Assembly (NCBI GenBank): GCA_002710685.1
Contig: PALD01000050.1
Span: 1-64,000, forward strand
DNA from: Cytophagaceae bacterium
Lineage (GTDB): Bacteria; Bacteroidota; Bacteroidia; Flavobacteriales; Flavobacteriaceae
Length of the DNA: 64,000 bases
Direction: 5' to 3'
The notes under the pieces were generated by a model. That model searched no databases, was not told where the DNA came from, and saw nothing but the letters and a program-made list of their open reading frames with translations. This document shows positions 1 to 9,850 of this stretch, one piece after another. How positions within the stretch are numbered: the first letter of the stretch is position 1; each line of letters starts with the position of its first letter. The position numbers and the translations under genes are program-made.

Positions 1-2049
1 TTCAGATTTTATCTTGAAATACCATATATCTGCCGTGTTTGCCACGTGCGTTCCACCGCATAATTCCATGGATTTCCCAAAGCGGATGGCGCGCACACTG
101 TCGCCATATTTCTCACCAAAGAGTGCAATGGCTCCCTGCTCCAGTGCTTCCGCGTAAGCGATATTGCGCTGCTCCTCAAGTGGCAATTGCTCACGGATGC
201 GGGCATTTACAAATTGCTCAACATCTTTAATCTCGTCTGCTGTCATTTTAGCAAAATGAGAAAAGTCAAAACGCAGATAACCGCTGTGCACCATGCTTCC
301 CTTTTGTTCAACGTGTGTACCCAGGATGGTCCTCAACGCCTGGTGCAAAAGGTGTGTCGCGGTGTGGTTTGCCGCCGTGCGACCGCGTTGCTTTTCATCG
401 ACCACCGCAGTGAAGGTCTCCTGCGGATTTTTGGGCAGGTTCTTTGCGATGTGGATGATAAGGTTATTCTCCTTCTTGGTGTCAATGATGTAAACCACGT
501 CACCGTTGGGCGCTTCAAGGTATCCCTTGTCGCCCACCTGGCCACCGCCTTCTGGGTAAAATGGAGTGAGGTTAAACACCAGTTGGTATTGGTCTCCTTC
601 TTTTTTTGTGGTGAACTTGCGGTAACGGGTAATCTTTACTTTGGCCGTAAGGCTATCATACCCTATAAATTCTTCCTCTGTATCATCATGCAGCACCGTC
701 CAGTCTCCCGTCTCGATTTTTGTGGCGGCACGAGAGCGCTCTTTTTGTTTTTGCAGCTGCTCTTGAAATCCTTTTTCGTCAAGCGAAAAACCACGCTCTG
801 CCAGTATCAGGGCCGTAAGGTCTATGGGAAAACCGTATGTGTCATAAAGTTCAAAGGCCTTCTCGCCATTCACTTCCTTTCCACTCGTTGTTTCGATAAT
901 ATTGTCGAGCAGGACAAGTCCTTGATCAAGGGTTTTCAAGAAAGAAACCTCTTCTTCCCTGATTACGTTCTGTATCAGGTTTTGCTGTTTTTTAAGCTCA
1001 GGGAATGCCCCACCCATCTCACTTACAAGGATGTCAACCAATTTAAAGATGAAGGGTTCTTTTGTGTTCAGGAACGTAAATCCATAGCGGATTGCGCGGC
1101 GCAAAATACGGCGGATGACATAACCGGCACCCGTATTGCTGGGCAGTTGACCATCTGCAATGCTAAATGCTACAGCACGCACGTGGTCTGCTATCACACG
1201 AATGGCAATATCTGTCTCGCCGGCCTTGCCGTACTTGCTGTGGGTGATGGTCTCTATCTCACGGATGAGCGGCATGAAAACATCAGTATCATAGTTTGAG
1301 GTTTTGCCCTGCAGCGCCATGCACAGGCGCTCAAAGCCCATACCGGTATCAATATGTCTTGCCGGAAGGTTCTCCAGGCTACCATCAGCCTTTCTATTGA
1401 ATTGTATAAAGACCAGGTTCCATATCTCAACCACTTGTGGATGGTCATTATTGACCAAGGCTGCCCCAGAAACCTTCGTCTTTTCTTCTGCACTTCTTAG
1501 ATCTACATGTATTTCAGAGCAGGGGCCGCAGGGGCCCTGGTCGCCCATCTCCCAGAAGTTGTCTTTTTTATTTCCGTTAAGGATACGGTCTTCTGGCACA
1601 AACTGTTTCCACAAGGTATATGCCTCTGTATCGCGGTCCAAATCTTCTGAGGCATCCCCTTCAAAGATGGTCACGTACAGGTTTTCCTTGTCCATTTTAT
1701 AGACTTCGGTCAAAAGTTCCCACGCCCAGCCAATGGCTTCTTTCTTGAAATAATCGCCAAAGCTCCAGTTGCCCAGCATCTCAAACATGGTGTGGTGGTA
1801 GGTATCCTTGCCCACTTCTTCCAGGTCGTTGTGTTTTCCGCTTACGCGGAGGCATTTTTGTGTATCTGTCACGCGGGTGTTCTTAGGCACAGTATTGCCC
1901 AGGAAATATTCCTTGAACTGGTTCATCCCGGCATTGGTAAACATCAACGTGGGGTCATCCTTGATGACCATGGGCGCCGAGGGTACGATCTCGTGCTTTT
2001 TTGATTCAAAAAAAGAAAGGAATTTTTCGCGAATTTCTTGGGATTTCAT
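1..2049 (-). CDS. alaS: Alanyl-tRNA synthetase (C-terminus beyond window)
   Basis: Charges tRNA-Ala with alanine in the cytoplasm and edits mischarged Ser/Gly. I translated the minus strand from the ATG at 2049. The start [20 protein letters not shown] and the following [14 protein letters not shown] and [15 protein letters not shown] stretches are the class II AlaRS aminoacylation domain. The editing-domain zinc motif [11 protein letters not shown] is readable near 330-360. 683 codons are visible and remain open to base 1, so roughly the last 190 residues of a usual 870-residue enzyme, including the C-Ala domain, lie outside. It is transcribed away from the M23 peptidase gene across a 133-bp gap. 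No doubt about identity; only the 3' end is missing. Confidence 0.97.
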   Translation of the reverse strand, partial: MKSQEIREKFLSFFESKKHEIVPSAPMVIKDDPTLMFTNAGMNQFKEYFLGNTVPKNTRVTDTQKCLRVSGKHNDLEEVGKDTYHHTMFEMLGNWSFGDYFKKEAIGWAWELLTEVYKMDKENLYVTIFEGDASEDLDRDTEAYTLWKQFVPEDRILNGNKKDNFWEMGDQGPCGPCSEIHVDLRSAEEKTKVSGAALVNNDHPQVVEIWNLVFIQFNRKADGSLENLPARHIDTGMGFERLCMALQGKTSNYDTDVFMPLIREIETITHSKYGKAGETDIAIRVIADHVRAVAFSIADGQLPSNTGAGYVIRRILRRAIRYGFTFLNTKEPFIFKLVDILVSEMGGAFPELKKQQNLIQNVIREEEVSFLKTLDQGLVLLDNIIETTSGKEVNGEKAFELYDTYGFPIDLTALILAERGFSLDEKGFQEQLQKQKERSRAATKIETGDWTVLHDDTEEEFIGYDSLTAKVKITRYRKFTTKKEGDQYQLVFNLTPFYPEGGGQVGDKGYLEAPNGDVVYIIDTKKENNLIIHIAKNLPKNPQETFTAVVDEKQRGRTAANHTATHLLHQALRTILGTHVEQKGSMVHSGYLRFDFSHFAKMTADEIKDVEQFVNARIREQLPLEEQRNIAYAEALEQGAIALFGEKYGDSVRAIRFGKSMELCGGTHVANTADIWYFKIKSE
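146..160. repeat. Dispersed palindrome, family A variant
   Basis: GCTTCCGCGTAAGCG inside alaS; one mismatch from the GCTTCCGCGGAAGC palindrome found elsewhere in the window. Confidence 0.4.
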
Positions 2050-2103
2050 CAATGGAATGTATTGTGGATTTTGCCATATATTCTAAAACGACAAACTATT
2101 TTA

Positions 2104-2111
2104 TATATTTG
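2104..2111 (+). promoter_or_regulatory. Candidate -7 promoter box (TATATTTG) for the M23/MerR/LemA/TPM operon
   Basis: Exact match to the Bacteroidota sigma-ABfr -7 consensus TAnnTTTG, 71 bp upstream of the ATG at 2183. I see no TTTG at the usual -33 spacing, so support is the -7 box and its position only. Confidence 0.4.
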
Positions 2112-2182
2112 TTCGTTTCCCCTTAGAAAAAGGCATTTTATTGCATTTTTTTGACAAGGCAAAAATAGGATTTTTTCAACGT

Positions 2183-3160
2183 ATGTCTAAGGTTAAATAT
2201 TATTACGACAGCGAGACGCTGAGCTATCGAAAAATAGAACGGAAAAAAGGCCGTAGGCTGGGCATTGCCGTGGTCTCCATCCTGGGCTCTTTTCTTGCGG
2301 GATTTCTCCTGCTCATCGTTTACCTCAATATCCCAAACATTGAGACCCCCAGGGAAAAAGCACTGAGGCGCGAACTGCAAAACATGGAACTTCAATACAA
2401 CGTCCTGAATAAAAAGATGGACCAGGTTGAAGTGGTACTCAATGAGGTTGAACAAAGGGACAACAATATATACCGCTTGTACTTTGAGGCCAACCCCATA
2501 CCAGATGAACAAAGAAAAGCTGGTTTTGGCGGGGTAAACCGCTATGCAGGGCTTGAAGGCTTTGACAATTCAAAAATGATTGTTGAATCGCACCGCAGGC
2601 TCGATATATTGACAAAACAGCTGGTAGTACAAAGTAAATCCCTGGATGAAGTAGCGGTACTGGCTGAGGAAAAAGAAGAATTTCTTGCCGCCATCCCAGC
2701 GATTCAACCCGTGGCAAATAAAGACCTAACCCGGATTGCATCTGGATATGGGGTAAGGACCGACCCGTTTACCAAACAGCGCAAAATGCACTGGGGCATG
2801 GACTTTACCTCCCCCCGTGGAACACCGGTCTATGCCACTGGAAACGGAAAGGTCATCCGGGCAGACAATAACTCAACGGGATATGGCAACCACATACGCA
2901 TCGACCATGGCTATGGATATGTAAGCCTGTATGGCCACCTGTCAAAATACAATGTACGTGCCGGGCAAACGGTAAAGCGTGGGGACCTCATAGGTTTTGT
3001 GGGAAGCACGGGACGCTCAGAAGCACCCCACCTGCATTACGAGATTTTTAAGGATGACCAAAGGATCAACCCCATTAATTTCTACTATGGAAACCTTTCT
3101 CCAGAAGAGTTTGACGTTATCCTAGAACGTGCTCAGCTTGAGAATCAATCCCTGGATTAA
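2183..3160 (+). CDS. M23 family metallopeptidase, membrane anchored
   Basis: Probable zinc endopeptidase (LytM/lysostaphin type) acting on peptidoglycan cross-links in the periplasm; 325 aa. A short basic N-terminus is followed by one membrane segment (about residues 26-48) and a coiled coil (about 55-95). The C-terminal M23 domain has the zinc ligands H203 and D207 in HWGMD, YGHLSK, and H283/H285 in HLHYE, so it looks catalytically intact. I chose the ATG at 2183 over one 14 codons upstream because the SKVKYYYDSETL start is what flavobacterial homologues show and the upstream residues resemble leader. The stop overlaps the next ATG (TAATG), indicating translational coupling with the MerR gene. 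Confidence 0.88.
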   Translation: MSKVKYYYDSETLSYRKIERKKGRRLGIAVVSILGSFLAGFLLLIVYLNIPNIETPREKALRRELQNMELQYNVLNKKMDQVEVVLNEVEQRDNNIYRLYFEANPIPDEQRKAGFGGVNRYAGLEGFDNSKMIVESHRRLDILTKQLVVQSKSLDEVAVLAEEKEEFLAAIPAIQPVANKDLTRIASGYGVRTDPFTKQRKMHWGMDFTSPRGTPVYATGNGKVIRADNNSTGYGNHIRIDHGYGYVSLYGHLSKYNVRAGQTVKRGDLIGFVGSTGRSEAPHLHYEIFKDDQRINPINFYYGNLSPEEFDVILERAQLENQSLD

Positions 3161-3489
3161 TGCACCTAGACCTTCCCGAAAAATTGTATTACAGCATAGG
3201 CGAGGTCGCCAAGGCATTTGATGTCAATACTTCGCTCATCCGTTTTTGGGAAAAGGAATTTGACATCATCAAGCCAAAGAAAAATGCAAAGGGCAACCGT
3301 AAGTTTACCCCAGATGACATCAAGAATCTCGAGTTTATTTATCATCTTGTAAAAGAAAGGGGCTTTACCCTTGAAGGTGCAAAAACGCACCTGAAAGAAA
3401 ACAAGAAACCCACACTGGATAAATTTGAACTCATAAGAAAGCTAGAAGGCATCAAGGCCCAGCTTAATGAACTCAAGGAAAACCTATAA
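3160..3489 (+). CDS. MerR family transcriptional regulator
   Basis: Small 109-aa DNA-binding protein. Residues 9-80 form a MerR winged helix: YYSIGEVAKAFDVNTSLIRF is the helix-turn-helix and the following RKFTPDDI and GFTLEGAK parts are wing and helices. The C-terminus is a short helix suited to dimerisation. There is no ligand or metal domain, so this is the short MerR type whose effector cannot be read. Its ATG overlaps the stop of the M23 gene and it ends 15 bp before lemA, so it is part of the same operon. Target genes are unknown; control of its own operon is only a guess. Confidence 0.88.
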   Translation: MHLDLPEKLYYSIGEVAKAFDVNTSLIRFWEKEFDIIKPKKNAKGNRKFTPDDIKNLEFIYHLVKERGFTLEGAKTHLKENKKPTLDKFELIRKLEGIKAQLNELKENL

Positions 3490-3504
3490 CAATCGATCAA
3501 AAAA

Positions 3505-4095
3505 ATGAAAAAAGGAATTTTAGCACTTATCATCATCGTAGGCCTCCTGCTCATAGGCGGTTTATGGATAGGAGGCATGAACAACACCATGGTAGAAAAG
3601 GATGAAGCGGCAACAGGGCAATGGGCCAATGTTGAGAGCAGCTATCAAAGAAGGGCTGACCTAATCCCCAATATCGTCAATACCGCAAAGGGCTATGCAG
3701 AGTTTGAACAGGAAACACTCACACAGGTCATCGAGGCCAGGGCAAAGGCAACCTCGGTAAACATAGATGCAAGCAACATCACACCAGAGAATATCGCGGC
3801 CTTTCAACAGGCACAGGGAGGCCTTACCTCTGCCCTGTCCAGGTTGCTGGCTACCTTTGAACGTTATCCAGACCTCAAGGCCAATGAAAACTTCAAAGAG
3901 CTCATCAACGAGCTGGAGCGTACCGAAAACCGCATCAATGTAGAACGCAACCGCTTTAACGGGCTGGCGCAGGACTACAACACCTACATCAGGAAGTTTC
4001 CACGCAACATTTTTGCAGGCATGCTGGGCTTTGACCGCAAGGGCTATTTCAAGGCCGAAGCCGGTGCAGAGGAAGCACCCACCGTGGAATTTTAA
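3505..4095 (+). CDS. LemA family protein
   Basis: 196-aa LemA-family protein with one N-terminal membrane anchor (about residues 4-22, rich in Ile/Leu/Gly) and a long helical LemA domain. Family hallmarks are ATGQWANVESSYQRRADLIP after the anchor and FNGLAQDYNTYIRKFP near the end. LemA proteins are single-pass membrane helical bundles of poorly defined biochemical role. Linkage to TPM-domain genes, as here with 17 bp to the next gene, is a widespread arrangement and suggests that they work together at the membrane. Full length for the family; start ATG is clear. Confidence 0.92.
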   Translation: MKKGILALIIIVGLLLIGGLWIGGMNNTMVEKDEAATGQWANVESSYQRRADLIPNIVNTAKGYAEFEQETLTQVIEARAKATSVNIDASNITPENIAAFQQAQGGLTSALSRLLATFERYPDLKANENFKELINELERTENRINVERNRFNGLAQDYNTYIRKFPRNIFAGMLGFDRKGYFKAEAGAEEAPTVEF

Positions 4096-4112
4096 TCCAG
4101 AAACTACAGGAC

Positions 4113-4556
4113 ATGGCTTCAAAAGTTGAAGACTTCTTAACTGCAAGCGAAGAGCAGGAAATCGTTGCTGCCATACGTGAAGCAGAGCTACAGACATCTG
4201 GCGAGCTACGCGTGCACCTTGAGGACAAATGCCCCCTGGACGATACCCTGAAAAGGGCCCACGAAATCTTTCACCAGCTCAAGATGGACAATACCAAAGA
4301 AGAAAACGGCGTGCTCATCTATGTGGCCATAGCAGATAAAAAATTTGCCATCTGTGGCGATAAGGGGATAAACAAGGTAGTCCCCCAGGATTTTTGGCAA
4401 AGTACCCGCGACGTGATGCAAAACCAGTTCAAAAACGGAAAATTCAAGCAAGGGCTTGTTGACGGCATCGCCTCGGCAGGGGCCCAGCTCAAGAAATTCT
4501 TCCCCTGGGACACGGATGACACAAATGAACTACCTGACGAAATCTCAACCTCTTGA
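4113..4556 (+). CDS. TPM domain protein, cytosolic type
   Basis: 147-aa protein made almost entirely of a TPM (TLP18.3/Psb32/MOLO-1) domain. SGELRVHLEDKC, GVLIYVAIADKKFAICGDKG and FKQGLVDGIASAG are recognisable family stretches. No signal peptide or membrane segment is visible, unlike its downstream partner, so it may work on the inner face of the membrane. It sits between lemA and a second TPM gene and overlaps the latter by 4 bp (TTGA). Biochemical function of the domain is not settled; phosphatase-like activity has been reported for a plant member. Confidence 0.85.
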   Translation: MASKVEDFLTASEEQEIVAAIREAELQTSGELRVHLEDKCPLDDTLKRAHEIFHQLKMDNTKEENGVLIYVAIADKKFAICGDKGINKVVPQDFWQSTRDVMQNQFKNGKFKQGLVDGIASAGAQLKKFFPWDTDDTNELPDEISTS

Positions 4557-5371
4557 AACTTTTGACAACCACGCATACCATCAGGTTTCTATCAGCAATC
4601 TTTTTTGTCTGCCTTTCGGCGAAAGCCATAGCGCAATATGACATCCCCGATAAACCTGACCTTGAGACCAGCGTTTATCAATATGGGGTCAACGTGCTAT
4701 CTCCCTCTCAAAAAAACCAACTGGAGCAAAAGCTGATCAACTATGCCGATACGACCTCTACACAAATGGTCATTGTTATCATACCCAGCACAAAAGGGGA
4801 AGACATTAGCTTTCTAGGTGCCAAGTGGGGACAAAAATGGGGGATAGGACAAAAGGGAAAGGACAATGGCATACTCATCACACTGGCCGTCAATGACCGT
4901 ATGGTGGACATCAATACGGGGTATGGCATCGAGACCATCATCACTGACCGCATGTCAGAACAGGTCATAAACCGCATCATGATACCCCAGTTCAAGAACG
5001 GTAATTATTATGCTGGCCTTGACCAAGGCAGCACGGCACTTGCCCAGATGCTTGCGGGCAACTATGATGGCGTGCCACAGGCACGTGGCGGGGGCAATCC
5101 TGGTTTTGCGGGGCTTTTGCCCATCATCATCATATTTATCATCATTATCATCATACTGAGCAGAAACCGCAACAATGGCGGCCGCGGTGGTGGCCGTGGT
5201 GGCGCGGGGTCGCTGCTGGATGTTATTATCCTGAGCAGCCTGGGCCGTGGAGGCTTTGGCGGTGGCGGGGGTAGTTTTGGCGGTGGCGGTAGCTTTGGTG
5301 GAGGGGGCGGCTTTGGAGGCGGCTTTGGTGGTGGTGGCTTTGGAGGCGGTGGCGCTTCTGGAGGGTGGTAA
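4553..5371 (+). CDS. TPM domain protein with signal peptide and glycine-rich tail
   Basis: 272-aa exported TPM protein. The reading frame begins with TTG at 4553 overlapping the previous stop. I accept TTG because it gives a complete signal peptide (residues 1-27, cleavage after AIA) and no ATG precedes the mature region. The TPM domain covers about residues 32-165. A very hydrophobic Ile-rich membrane segment follows (about 183-200), then a low-complexity Gly/Phe/Ser tail (231-272) ending in GGW. This layout matches the YgcG-type partner of LemA. A hairpin terminator follows directly, so this is the last gene of the operon. Confidence 0.87.
   Translation: MKLLTTTHTIRFLSAIFFVCLSAKAIAQYDIPDKPDLETSVYQYGVNVLSPSQKNQLEQKLINYADTTSTQMVIVIIPSTKGEDISFLGAKWGQKWGIGQKGKDNGILITLAVNDRMVDINTGYGIETIITDRMSEQVINRIMIPQFKNGNYYAGLDQGSTALAQMLAGNYDGVPQARGGGNPGFAGLLPIIIIFIIIIIILSRNRNNGGRGGGRGGAGSLLDVIILSSLGRGGFGGGGGSFGGGGSFGGGGGFGGGFGGGGFGGGGASGGW
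4611..4627. repeat. Dispersed palindrome, family C (GCCTTTCGGCGAAAGCC)
   Basis: Lies in the signal-peptide codons of the exported TPM protein. Reverse complement of the 17-mer also found at 58148-58164; near-identical copies at 31049 and 35381. Confidence 0.6.
5243..5368 (+). repeat. Glycine-rich coding repeat
   Basis: Tandem GGN-rich codons encode repeated FGGGG and SFGGGG units at the end of the TPM protein. Low-complexity tail typical of YgcG-like proteins; it also creates a long alanine-rich open frame on the other strand, which is not a gene. Confidence 0.85.
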
Positions 5372-5377
5372 GATAAA

Positions 5378-5411
5378 AAGGGCCAGCATTGCCGGCCCTT
5401 GAGTTTTTTTT
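5378..5411 (+). terminator. Intrinsic terminator of the LemA/TPM operon
   Basis: Stem AAGGGCC (5378-5384) pairs with GGCCCTT (5394-5400), followed by eight T from 5404. It begins 7 bp after the stop. The convergent barrel gene ends at 5429, and the A-run at 5375-5379 could give weak function on the other strand. Confidence 0.85.
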
Positions 5412-5428
5412 GGCAAAAGCCTATTCAC

Positions 5429-8221
5429 TTAATCATTCCACCAGTTGTTTTCCCTTATCTCTCCCTTTTTGCCCAGTGAATTGAACTTGTAGGTAAAGCT
5501 TAGCATAAAGTATCGCTGCAGTACGGTACTCTGCACATCTTGTATATAATCTTGTGTGGCGGTCCTCCTGGCATTTGTATTCTGGTTGAGCAGGTCATAA
5601 ACCTTGAAGGTCACCAGTGCCGCATCATCAAATACTGAATAGTTTATGGCACTGTTCCAAAAAACCGAACTGTTAGTAAATCCCTGGGCCACATTAGGGT
5701 TTGTGATATAGCGTATATCATTTTGCCACTCCACGTTTTTAGGCACCATGGTCGTGGTTCTCAACCGTAGTTCATGGCGTAAAAACCTCTGGTCGCCCCG
5801 GTCTATATTAAAGGTGTTCTTTGTAAATGAAACCTCATAGTTGGGCCGTATCTCAAAAACATCTTTCCATGTGAACCTCAACTCAAGCCTGGGGCTTAAG
5901 GCCGTCGTCCTACTTGCATACTGCACCTGGTTGTTGAAGTTTACATTTCTACTTGTGCTAGCATTAAGGCCCAGGTCATATTTAAGTGTCTTCAAGGTAT
6001 CAAGCTCTATGTTCTTGCCATACCCCGTAAATACACCCAGGCTGTAATTGCCATTCACATTTGCATAGGTCGTGGTACGTTTAAAGGTTGTTGTGTCAAT
6101 GATGCTACGGCCCACAACTGTATTCTCGTTCCAGTTACCATTAAGGTGCAGGTTGAAACCCGTGCGCGTTTGCCAGTCAAAATTGTTGAAGCCCAGATAT
6201 AGGGAGTGGTTTGTTTCTGGTTCAAGGTCTGGGTTACCCGTGACGGTATTCAACGGGTTTGAAACGTCAACATAAGGTGATAGCTGGCGTACTCCGGGGG
6301 CATTGTTCCTTAAGCTATACCCTGACCACAGACCCGTCTTTTGACCAAAACGCTTGTTGACACGGGCGTTGATCTCCACGGCGTTAAAATTATTCTCAAA
6401 CTGTATATCACGCAAGGCATCATCACTGCTTAGCTTACGCGAAACGAAACCCGTATTGAACGATAGGTTCCAGTTTTTTTCACGGTCGCGGTATTGTAGG
6501 CCCACTTCGGGCCTTGAAATCCTGTTCGTGTTTGTAAAATCTGTACTCTGGATGATATTGAAGTCATCATATGCTGAAGCACCGTCATCAAAATCATACA
6601 CGCTTTGTTTATCCTCCCTCCTGCTGTTACCAAATCTATACTCCAGGTTAAGGCTTAATTTATCGCTCATAATGGGTATTCTCCATTGTGCATTTATATT
6701 ATATGAGGTCACGCCCTGAATACCATCTGTATATTGATCACGCTCTATTAACTCTGGATCATCACCATAAACCTGGGTAGAACTGTTAAGGTATGAATCA
6801 CTGCTGGTATTGTTGACCTCATTATCGACACCCACTCTTACATAGCCCCTGTTGTTACCATACCGCCTGGTAATATTTAACTCGTTCTTAAAATTGCGCC
6901 CCGTCCTGAAACTGTTGTTATCATCCATGCTTTCATTGGTGAGGTCCCTATCTTCATTGCGGGTTTCTTCCATATTGCTGCTTCTAGAAAAGCCCTGGGT
7001 ATAATTAAAACTGGGCCGAAGCTCTATAAACCAGGTCGTATCTTTTTTAGTCTCAAACCTGGCATTTACAGCATGGTTATCACTATTGCCCACTGATGTT
7101 GAGGAACTCTCAGAAAAATACCTGTTTGTGGGGAGGATGTTTTCCCGTTGACTGAACCTTTCATTGAAATCATTGGATGCAGAATAGAAGTAGTCAGCAC
7201 TGGCCTCTGTATTTTTTCCCCAATCATCGGCAAAGTTTGCCCCGGCGGTACGTGAATTTACAATACCATCGCCCCCACCAAAATTTCTGCCATTGATATT
7301 GAAACTCCCATTGCCGTTCACGCTCATGTAGCGTGCCCCACCAAACATCTTTTCTATTTCCCCAAAACTAAACCCTGGAGAATTGATATTGTTTCCCGCG
7401 CCAAGCGCACTTACCTGCAACCCGCTGCTCAGGTCAAAATAGTTGAACATCCCGGCATACTCAAAACGGTCATCTGTACCACCACCGGCCGTCGCCCGGC
7501 CAAAAACCCCCCGGCTACGTTCTTTCTTGATAGTTATGTTTATGGATTTGTTTTGATCATCGCCATCATCGCCGGTAAATGCCTGTGTCTTGGTCTTTGT
7601 ATCGCTTACCTGTATCTTGTCAATCATCTCCTTGGTAAGGGTACGGGTGGTAATTGTGGGATCTCCCGAGAAAAAAGGTTTTCCATTTACAAGGATTTCG
7701 TTAACGGCCTTGCCATTAATGGTGATCTGCCCGCTGGCATCCACCTCGACCCCTGGTAATTCCTTGAGTAGATCTTCAAGGTTTGCTCCCTGTGTGGTCT
7801 TGAAAGAATCTGCATTGAACTCTAGGGTATCTTTCTTGATGACCACGGGAGGCCTCCTCGCCTTGATGATGACATCCCCCAGGGATTCTACTTGAAGTTC
7901 TAGTGGGATATCTCCCAGGGCCAGGTCCCTATTGCTGCTAAGGCTCACCTCTTTTTCAAATGGTTTATAGCCCACAAAGCTCACATACACCTTGACTGAT
8001 TTATAACCCGTGCGGCCCGTAAGCTCAAAGCTACCATCAGCTTTAGAAATGGTGTAGGTAATCATTGTACTGTCCGTCACCGTCTCGGCAAAGACCGTTG
8101 CTGCTTCAAGTGGGGTCTTGTCTTGTGCATCCAGCAAGCGTCCCTGGATGGAGAACTGTTGCGCAGAGGCAATGGTTGTCGTACTCACGATTATGAGCAG
8201 GAATAAATAAAAGTATTTCAT
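5429..8221 (-). CDS. TonB-receptor-like outer-membrane beta-barrel protein
   Basis: 930-aa outer-membrane protein of the flavobacterial outer membrane protein beta-barrel family. Start chosen at the ATG at 8221, which gives signal peptide MKYFYLFLLIIVSTTTIASA; an ATG ten codons upstream would put charged residues in front. Residues about 22-110 are a carboxypeptidase-regulatory-like domain (QGRLLDAQDKTPLEAATVFA). About 120-230 is a plug (LEDLLKELPGVEVDASGQIT, FFSGDPTITTRTL). The rest is barrel with many alternating aromatic strands. Such proteins are related to TonB-dependent receptors but usually lack a clear TonB box. There is no SusD partner and no linked degradative enzymes, so the substrate cannot be predicted. 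Confidence 0.85.
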   Translation of the reverse strand: MKYFYLFLLIIVSTTTIASAQQFSIQGRLLDAQDKTPLEAATVFAETVTDSTMITYTISKADGSFELTGRTGYKSVKVYVSFVGYKPFEKEVSLSSNRDLALGDIPLELQVESLGDVIIKARRPPVVIKKDTLEFNADSFKTTQGANLEDLLKELPGVEVDASGQITINGKAVNEILVNGKPFFSGDPTITTRTLTKEMIDKIQVSDTKTKTQAFTGDDGDDQNKSINITIKKERSRGVFGRATAGGGTDDRFEYAGMFNYFDLSSGLQVSALGAGNNINSPGFSFGEIEKMFGGARYMSVNGNGSFNINGRNFGGGDGIVNSRTAGANFADDWGKNTEASADYFYSASNDFNERFSQRENILPTNRYFSESSSTSVGNSDNHAVNARFETKKDTTWFIELRPSFNYTQGFSRSSNMEETRNEDRDLTNESMDDNNSFRTGRNFKNELNITRRYGNNRGYVRVGVDNEVNNTSSDSYLNSSTQVYGDDPELIERDQYTDGIQGVTSYNINAQWRIPIMSDKLSLNLEYRFGNSRREDKQSVYDFDDGASAYDDFNIIQSTDFTNTNRISRPEVGLQYRDREKNWNLSFNTGFVSRKLSSDDALRDIQFENNFNAVEINARVNKRFGQKTGLWSGYSLRNNAPGVRQLSPYVDVSNPLNTVTGNPDLEPETNHSLYLGFNNFDWQTRTGFNLHLNGNWNENTVVGRSIIDTTTFKRTTTYANVNGNYSLGVFTGYGKNIELDTLKTLKYDLGLNASTSRNVNFNNQVQYASRTTALSPRLELRFTWKDVFEIRPNYEVSFTKNTFNIDRGDQRFLRHELRLRTTTMVPKNVEWQNDIRYITNPNVAQGFTNSSVFWNSAINYSVFDDAALVTFKVYDLLNQNTNARRTATQDYIQDVQSTVLQRYFMLSFTYKFNSLGKKGEIRENNWWND

Positions 8222-8302
8222 ACGTTTCTTGATTGATTCACGAAATACCACAATTTTTGCTCCATTAAGAAATGGGTAAATCGTTTTAAGAAAACTTTAA
8301 CT

Positions 8303-9604
8303 TTATTTTTTCCTAAAGAAAATACTCATGGGAACTCCCGTAAAATCATATTCCTTGCGCAGCTTGTTTTCAAGAAATCGCCTATAGGGGTCTTTAAGGT
8401 ATTGCGGCAGGTTGCAAAAAAATGCAAACTGGGGGTACGGCGTGGGCAGTTGTGTACAAAACTTGATCTTTACATACTTGCCCTTGTAGGCCGGTGGTGG
8501 TGTCGCCTGTATCACTGGCAGCATATAATCGTTGAGTTCACGGGTCTTTATTTTCTTGGCGCGGTTTTCATGCACCTGTACCGCAGTTTCAATAGCTTTA
8601 TAAACACGCTGTTTGGTCAATGCAGATATAAATACAATGGGTACATCTGTAAAGGGTTCTATTTGCTCCCGGATGTATTTTTCAAACTCTTTCATGGTCT
8701 TGTTCTCCTTCTCCACCAGGTCCCATTTATTGACCAGTATCACGATGCCCTTGTTGTTTCTCTGGGCCAACCAAAATATATTTTGCACCTGGCCATCAAA
8801 GCCCCGGGTTGCATCAACGACCAGCATCACAACATCACAGTTTTCTATGGCCCGCACGCTGCGCATCACCGAGTAGAACTCAATATCTTCCTTTACTTTT
8901 GCCTTACGGCGAATTCCGGCCGTGTCAATCAAATTGAACTCAAACCCAAAACGGTTGTACTTAGTATCAATAGCATCACGGGTGGTGCCGGCAACATCTG
9001 TCACTATGTAACGTTCCTCTCCTATAAGTGCGTTTATAAAACTTGACTTACCGGCATTGGGCCTTCCCACCACGGCAAAACGCGGTAGGGTTTCTTCATC
9101 TTTATCTTCTTTTTCCGGCAGGGCCTTGACCACGGCGTCCAGCAGGTCGCCGGTACCGCTACCGCTCATCCCTGCAATTGTATAAAAATCACCCAGGCCC
9201 AAGTTGTAGAATTCTACCGCATCCTGTTCCCTCATGGCATTATCCACCTTGTTCACCGCTAAGAATATGGGCTTGTCCACACGCCGCAGTAGTTTTGCCA
9301 CATCTTCATCCATACCCGTGACGCCAGCTTCTACATCCACGATAAAGATAATCGCGTCTGCCTCATCAATGGCAAGCTCTACCTGCCTGTCTATTTCTGC
9401 TTCAAATACATCATCACTTCCCTTGACATAACCGCCGGTATCGATTACTGAAAATTCCTTGCCGTTCCAGTCTGTCTTGCCATAATGCCTGTCACGCGTT
9501 ACCCCGCTTACAGAGTCAACGATTGCCTCACGGCGTTGTATAAGACGGTTGAAAAAAGTTGACTTGCCCACGTTAGGCCTTCCCACAATAGCTACAATGC
9601 TCAT
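8303..9604 (-). CDS. der: Ribosome-biogenesis GTPase Der (EngA)
   Basis: Double GTPase required for assembly of the large ribosomal subunit. 433 aa, the normal length. First G domain: GRPNVGKS at 8-15, DTGG at 55-58, NKVD at 118-121. Second G domain: GRPNAGKS at 180-187, then DTAG and NKWD. The C-terminal KH-like domain ends in MSIFFRKK. An AGGAG sequence lies 5 bp before the ATG, uncommon in this window, where most genes have no Shine-Dalgarno. The same-strand barrel gene starts 80 bp downstream of its stop and is probably independent. Confidence 0.97.
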   Translation of the reverse strand: MSIVAIVGRPNVGKSTFFNRLIQRREAIVDSVSGVTRDRHYGKTDWNGKEFSVIDTGGYVKGSDDVFEAEIDRQVELAIDEADAIIFIVDVEAGVTGMDEDVAKLLRRVDKPIFLAVNKVDNAMREQDAVEFYNLGLGDFYTIAGMSGSGTGDLLDAVVKALPEKEDKDEETLPRFAVVGRPNAGKSSFINALIGEERYIVTDVAGTTRDAIDTKYNRFGFEFNLIDTAGIRRKAKVKEDIEFYSVMRSVRAIENCDVVMLVVDATRGFDGQVQNIFWLAQRNNKGIVILVNKWDLVEKENKTMKEFEKYIREQIEPFTDVPIVFISALTKQRVYKAIETAVQVHENRAKKIKTRELNDYMLPVIQATPPPAYKGKYVKIKFCTQLPTPYPQFAFFCNLPQYLKDPYRRFLENKLRKEYDFTGVPMSIFFRKK

Positions 9605-9620
9605 ATTCTCCTATTTATTC

Positions 9621-9632
9621 CCGCTTTTGCGG
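9621..9632. repeat. Small palindrome CCGCTTTTGCGG in the der leader
   Basis: CCGC arms with a TTTT loop between the candidate -7 box and the der start, so it would be in the mRNA leader just ahead of the AGGAG. Related in style to the dispersed palindromes. Confidence 0.45.
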
Positions 9633-9639
9633 AACGGCG

Positions 9640-9647
9640 CAAAATTA
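9640..9647 (-). promoter_or_regulatory. Candidate -7 promoter box (TAATTTTG) for der
   Basis: Minus-strand TAATTTTG fits TAnnTTTG exactly, 35 bp upstream of the der ATG. No clear -33 TTTG seen. Confidence 0.45.
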
Positions 9648-9697
9648 CACATATTTTTCACGTGTCTACCCTCTTATCTAAAATCATGTGGGAGTAA

Positions 9698-9714
9698 TTT
9701 CCGCGTAAGCGAAA
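9698..9714. repeat. Dispersed palindrome, family A variant (TTTCCGCGTAAGCGAAA)
   Basis: Intergenic, between der and the DUF547 gene. Arms TTTCCGC / GCGAAA with one unpaired position. Confidence 0.5.
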
Positions 9715-9850
9715 ACCCCATAACCTCCTGGTTCATATATGTATTGCCAATTTTTTGCCAATCTATGTTAACAGATACGTTAATCAGGGGGCGACTACAT
9801 CCACGATTCCTTAATTTCCGTAGATTAAACAGAACAAAGAAACTCACAAA

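Noticed and set aside
187-1299. A 370-codon open frame on the plus strand
   Set aside because: It is antisense to alaS, whose minus-strand frame gives unmistakable AlaRS motifs including [11 protein letters not shown]. Its own translation has no domain-like pattern.
4955-5428. A 157-codon alanine/threonine-rich open frame on the minus strand
   Set aside because: It is the reverse complement of the glycine-rich tail codons of the TPM gene; the composition is a by-product.
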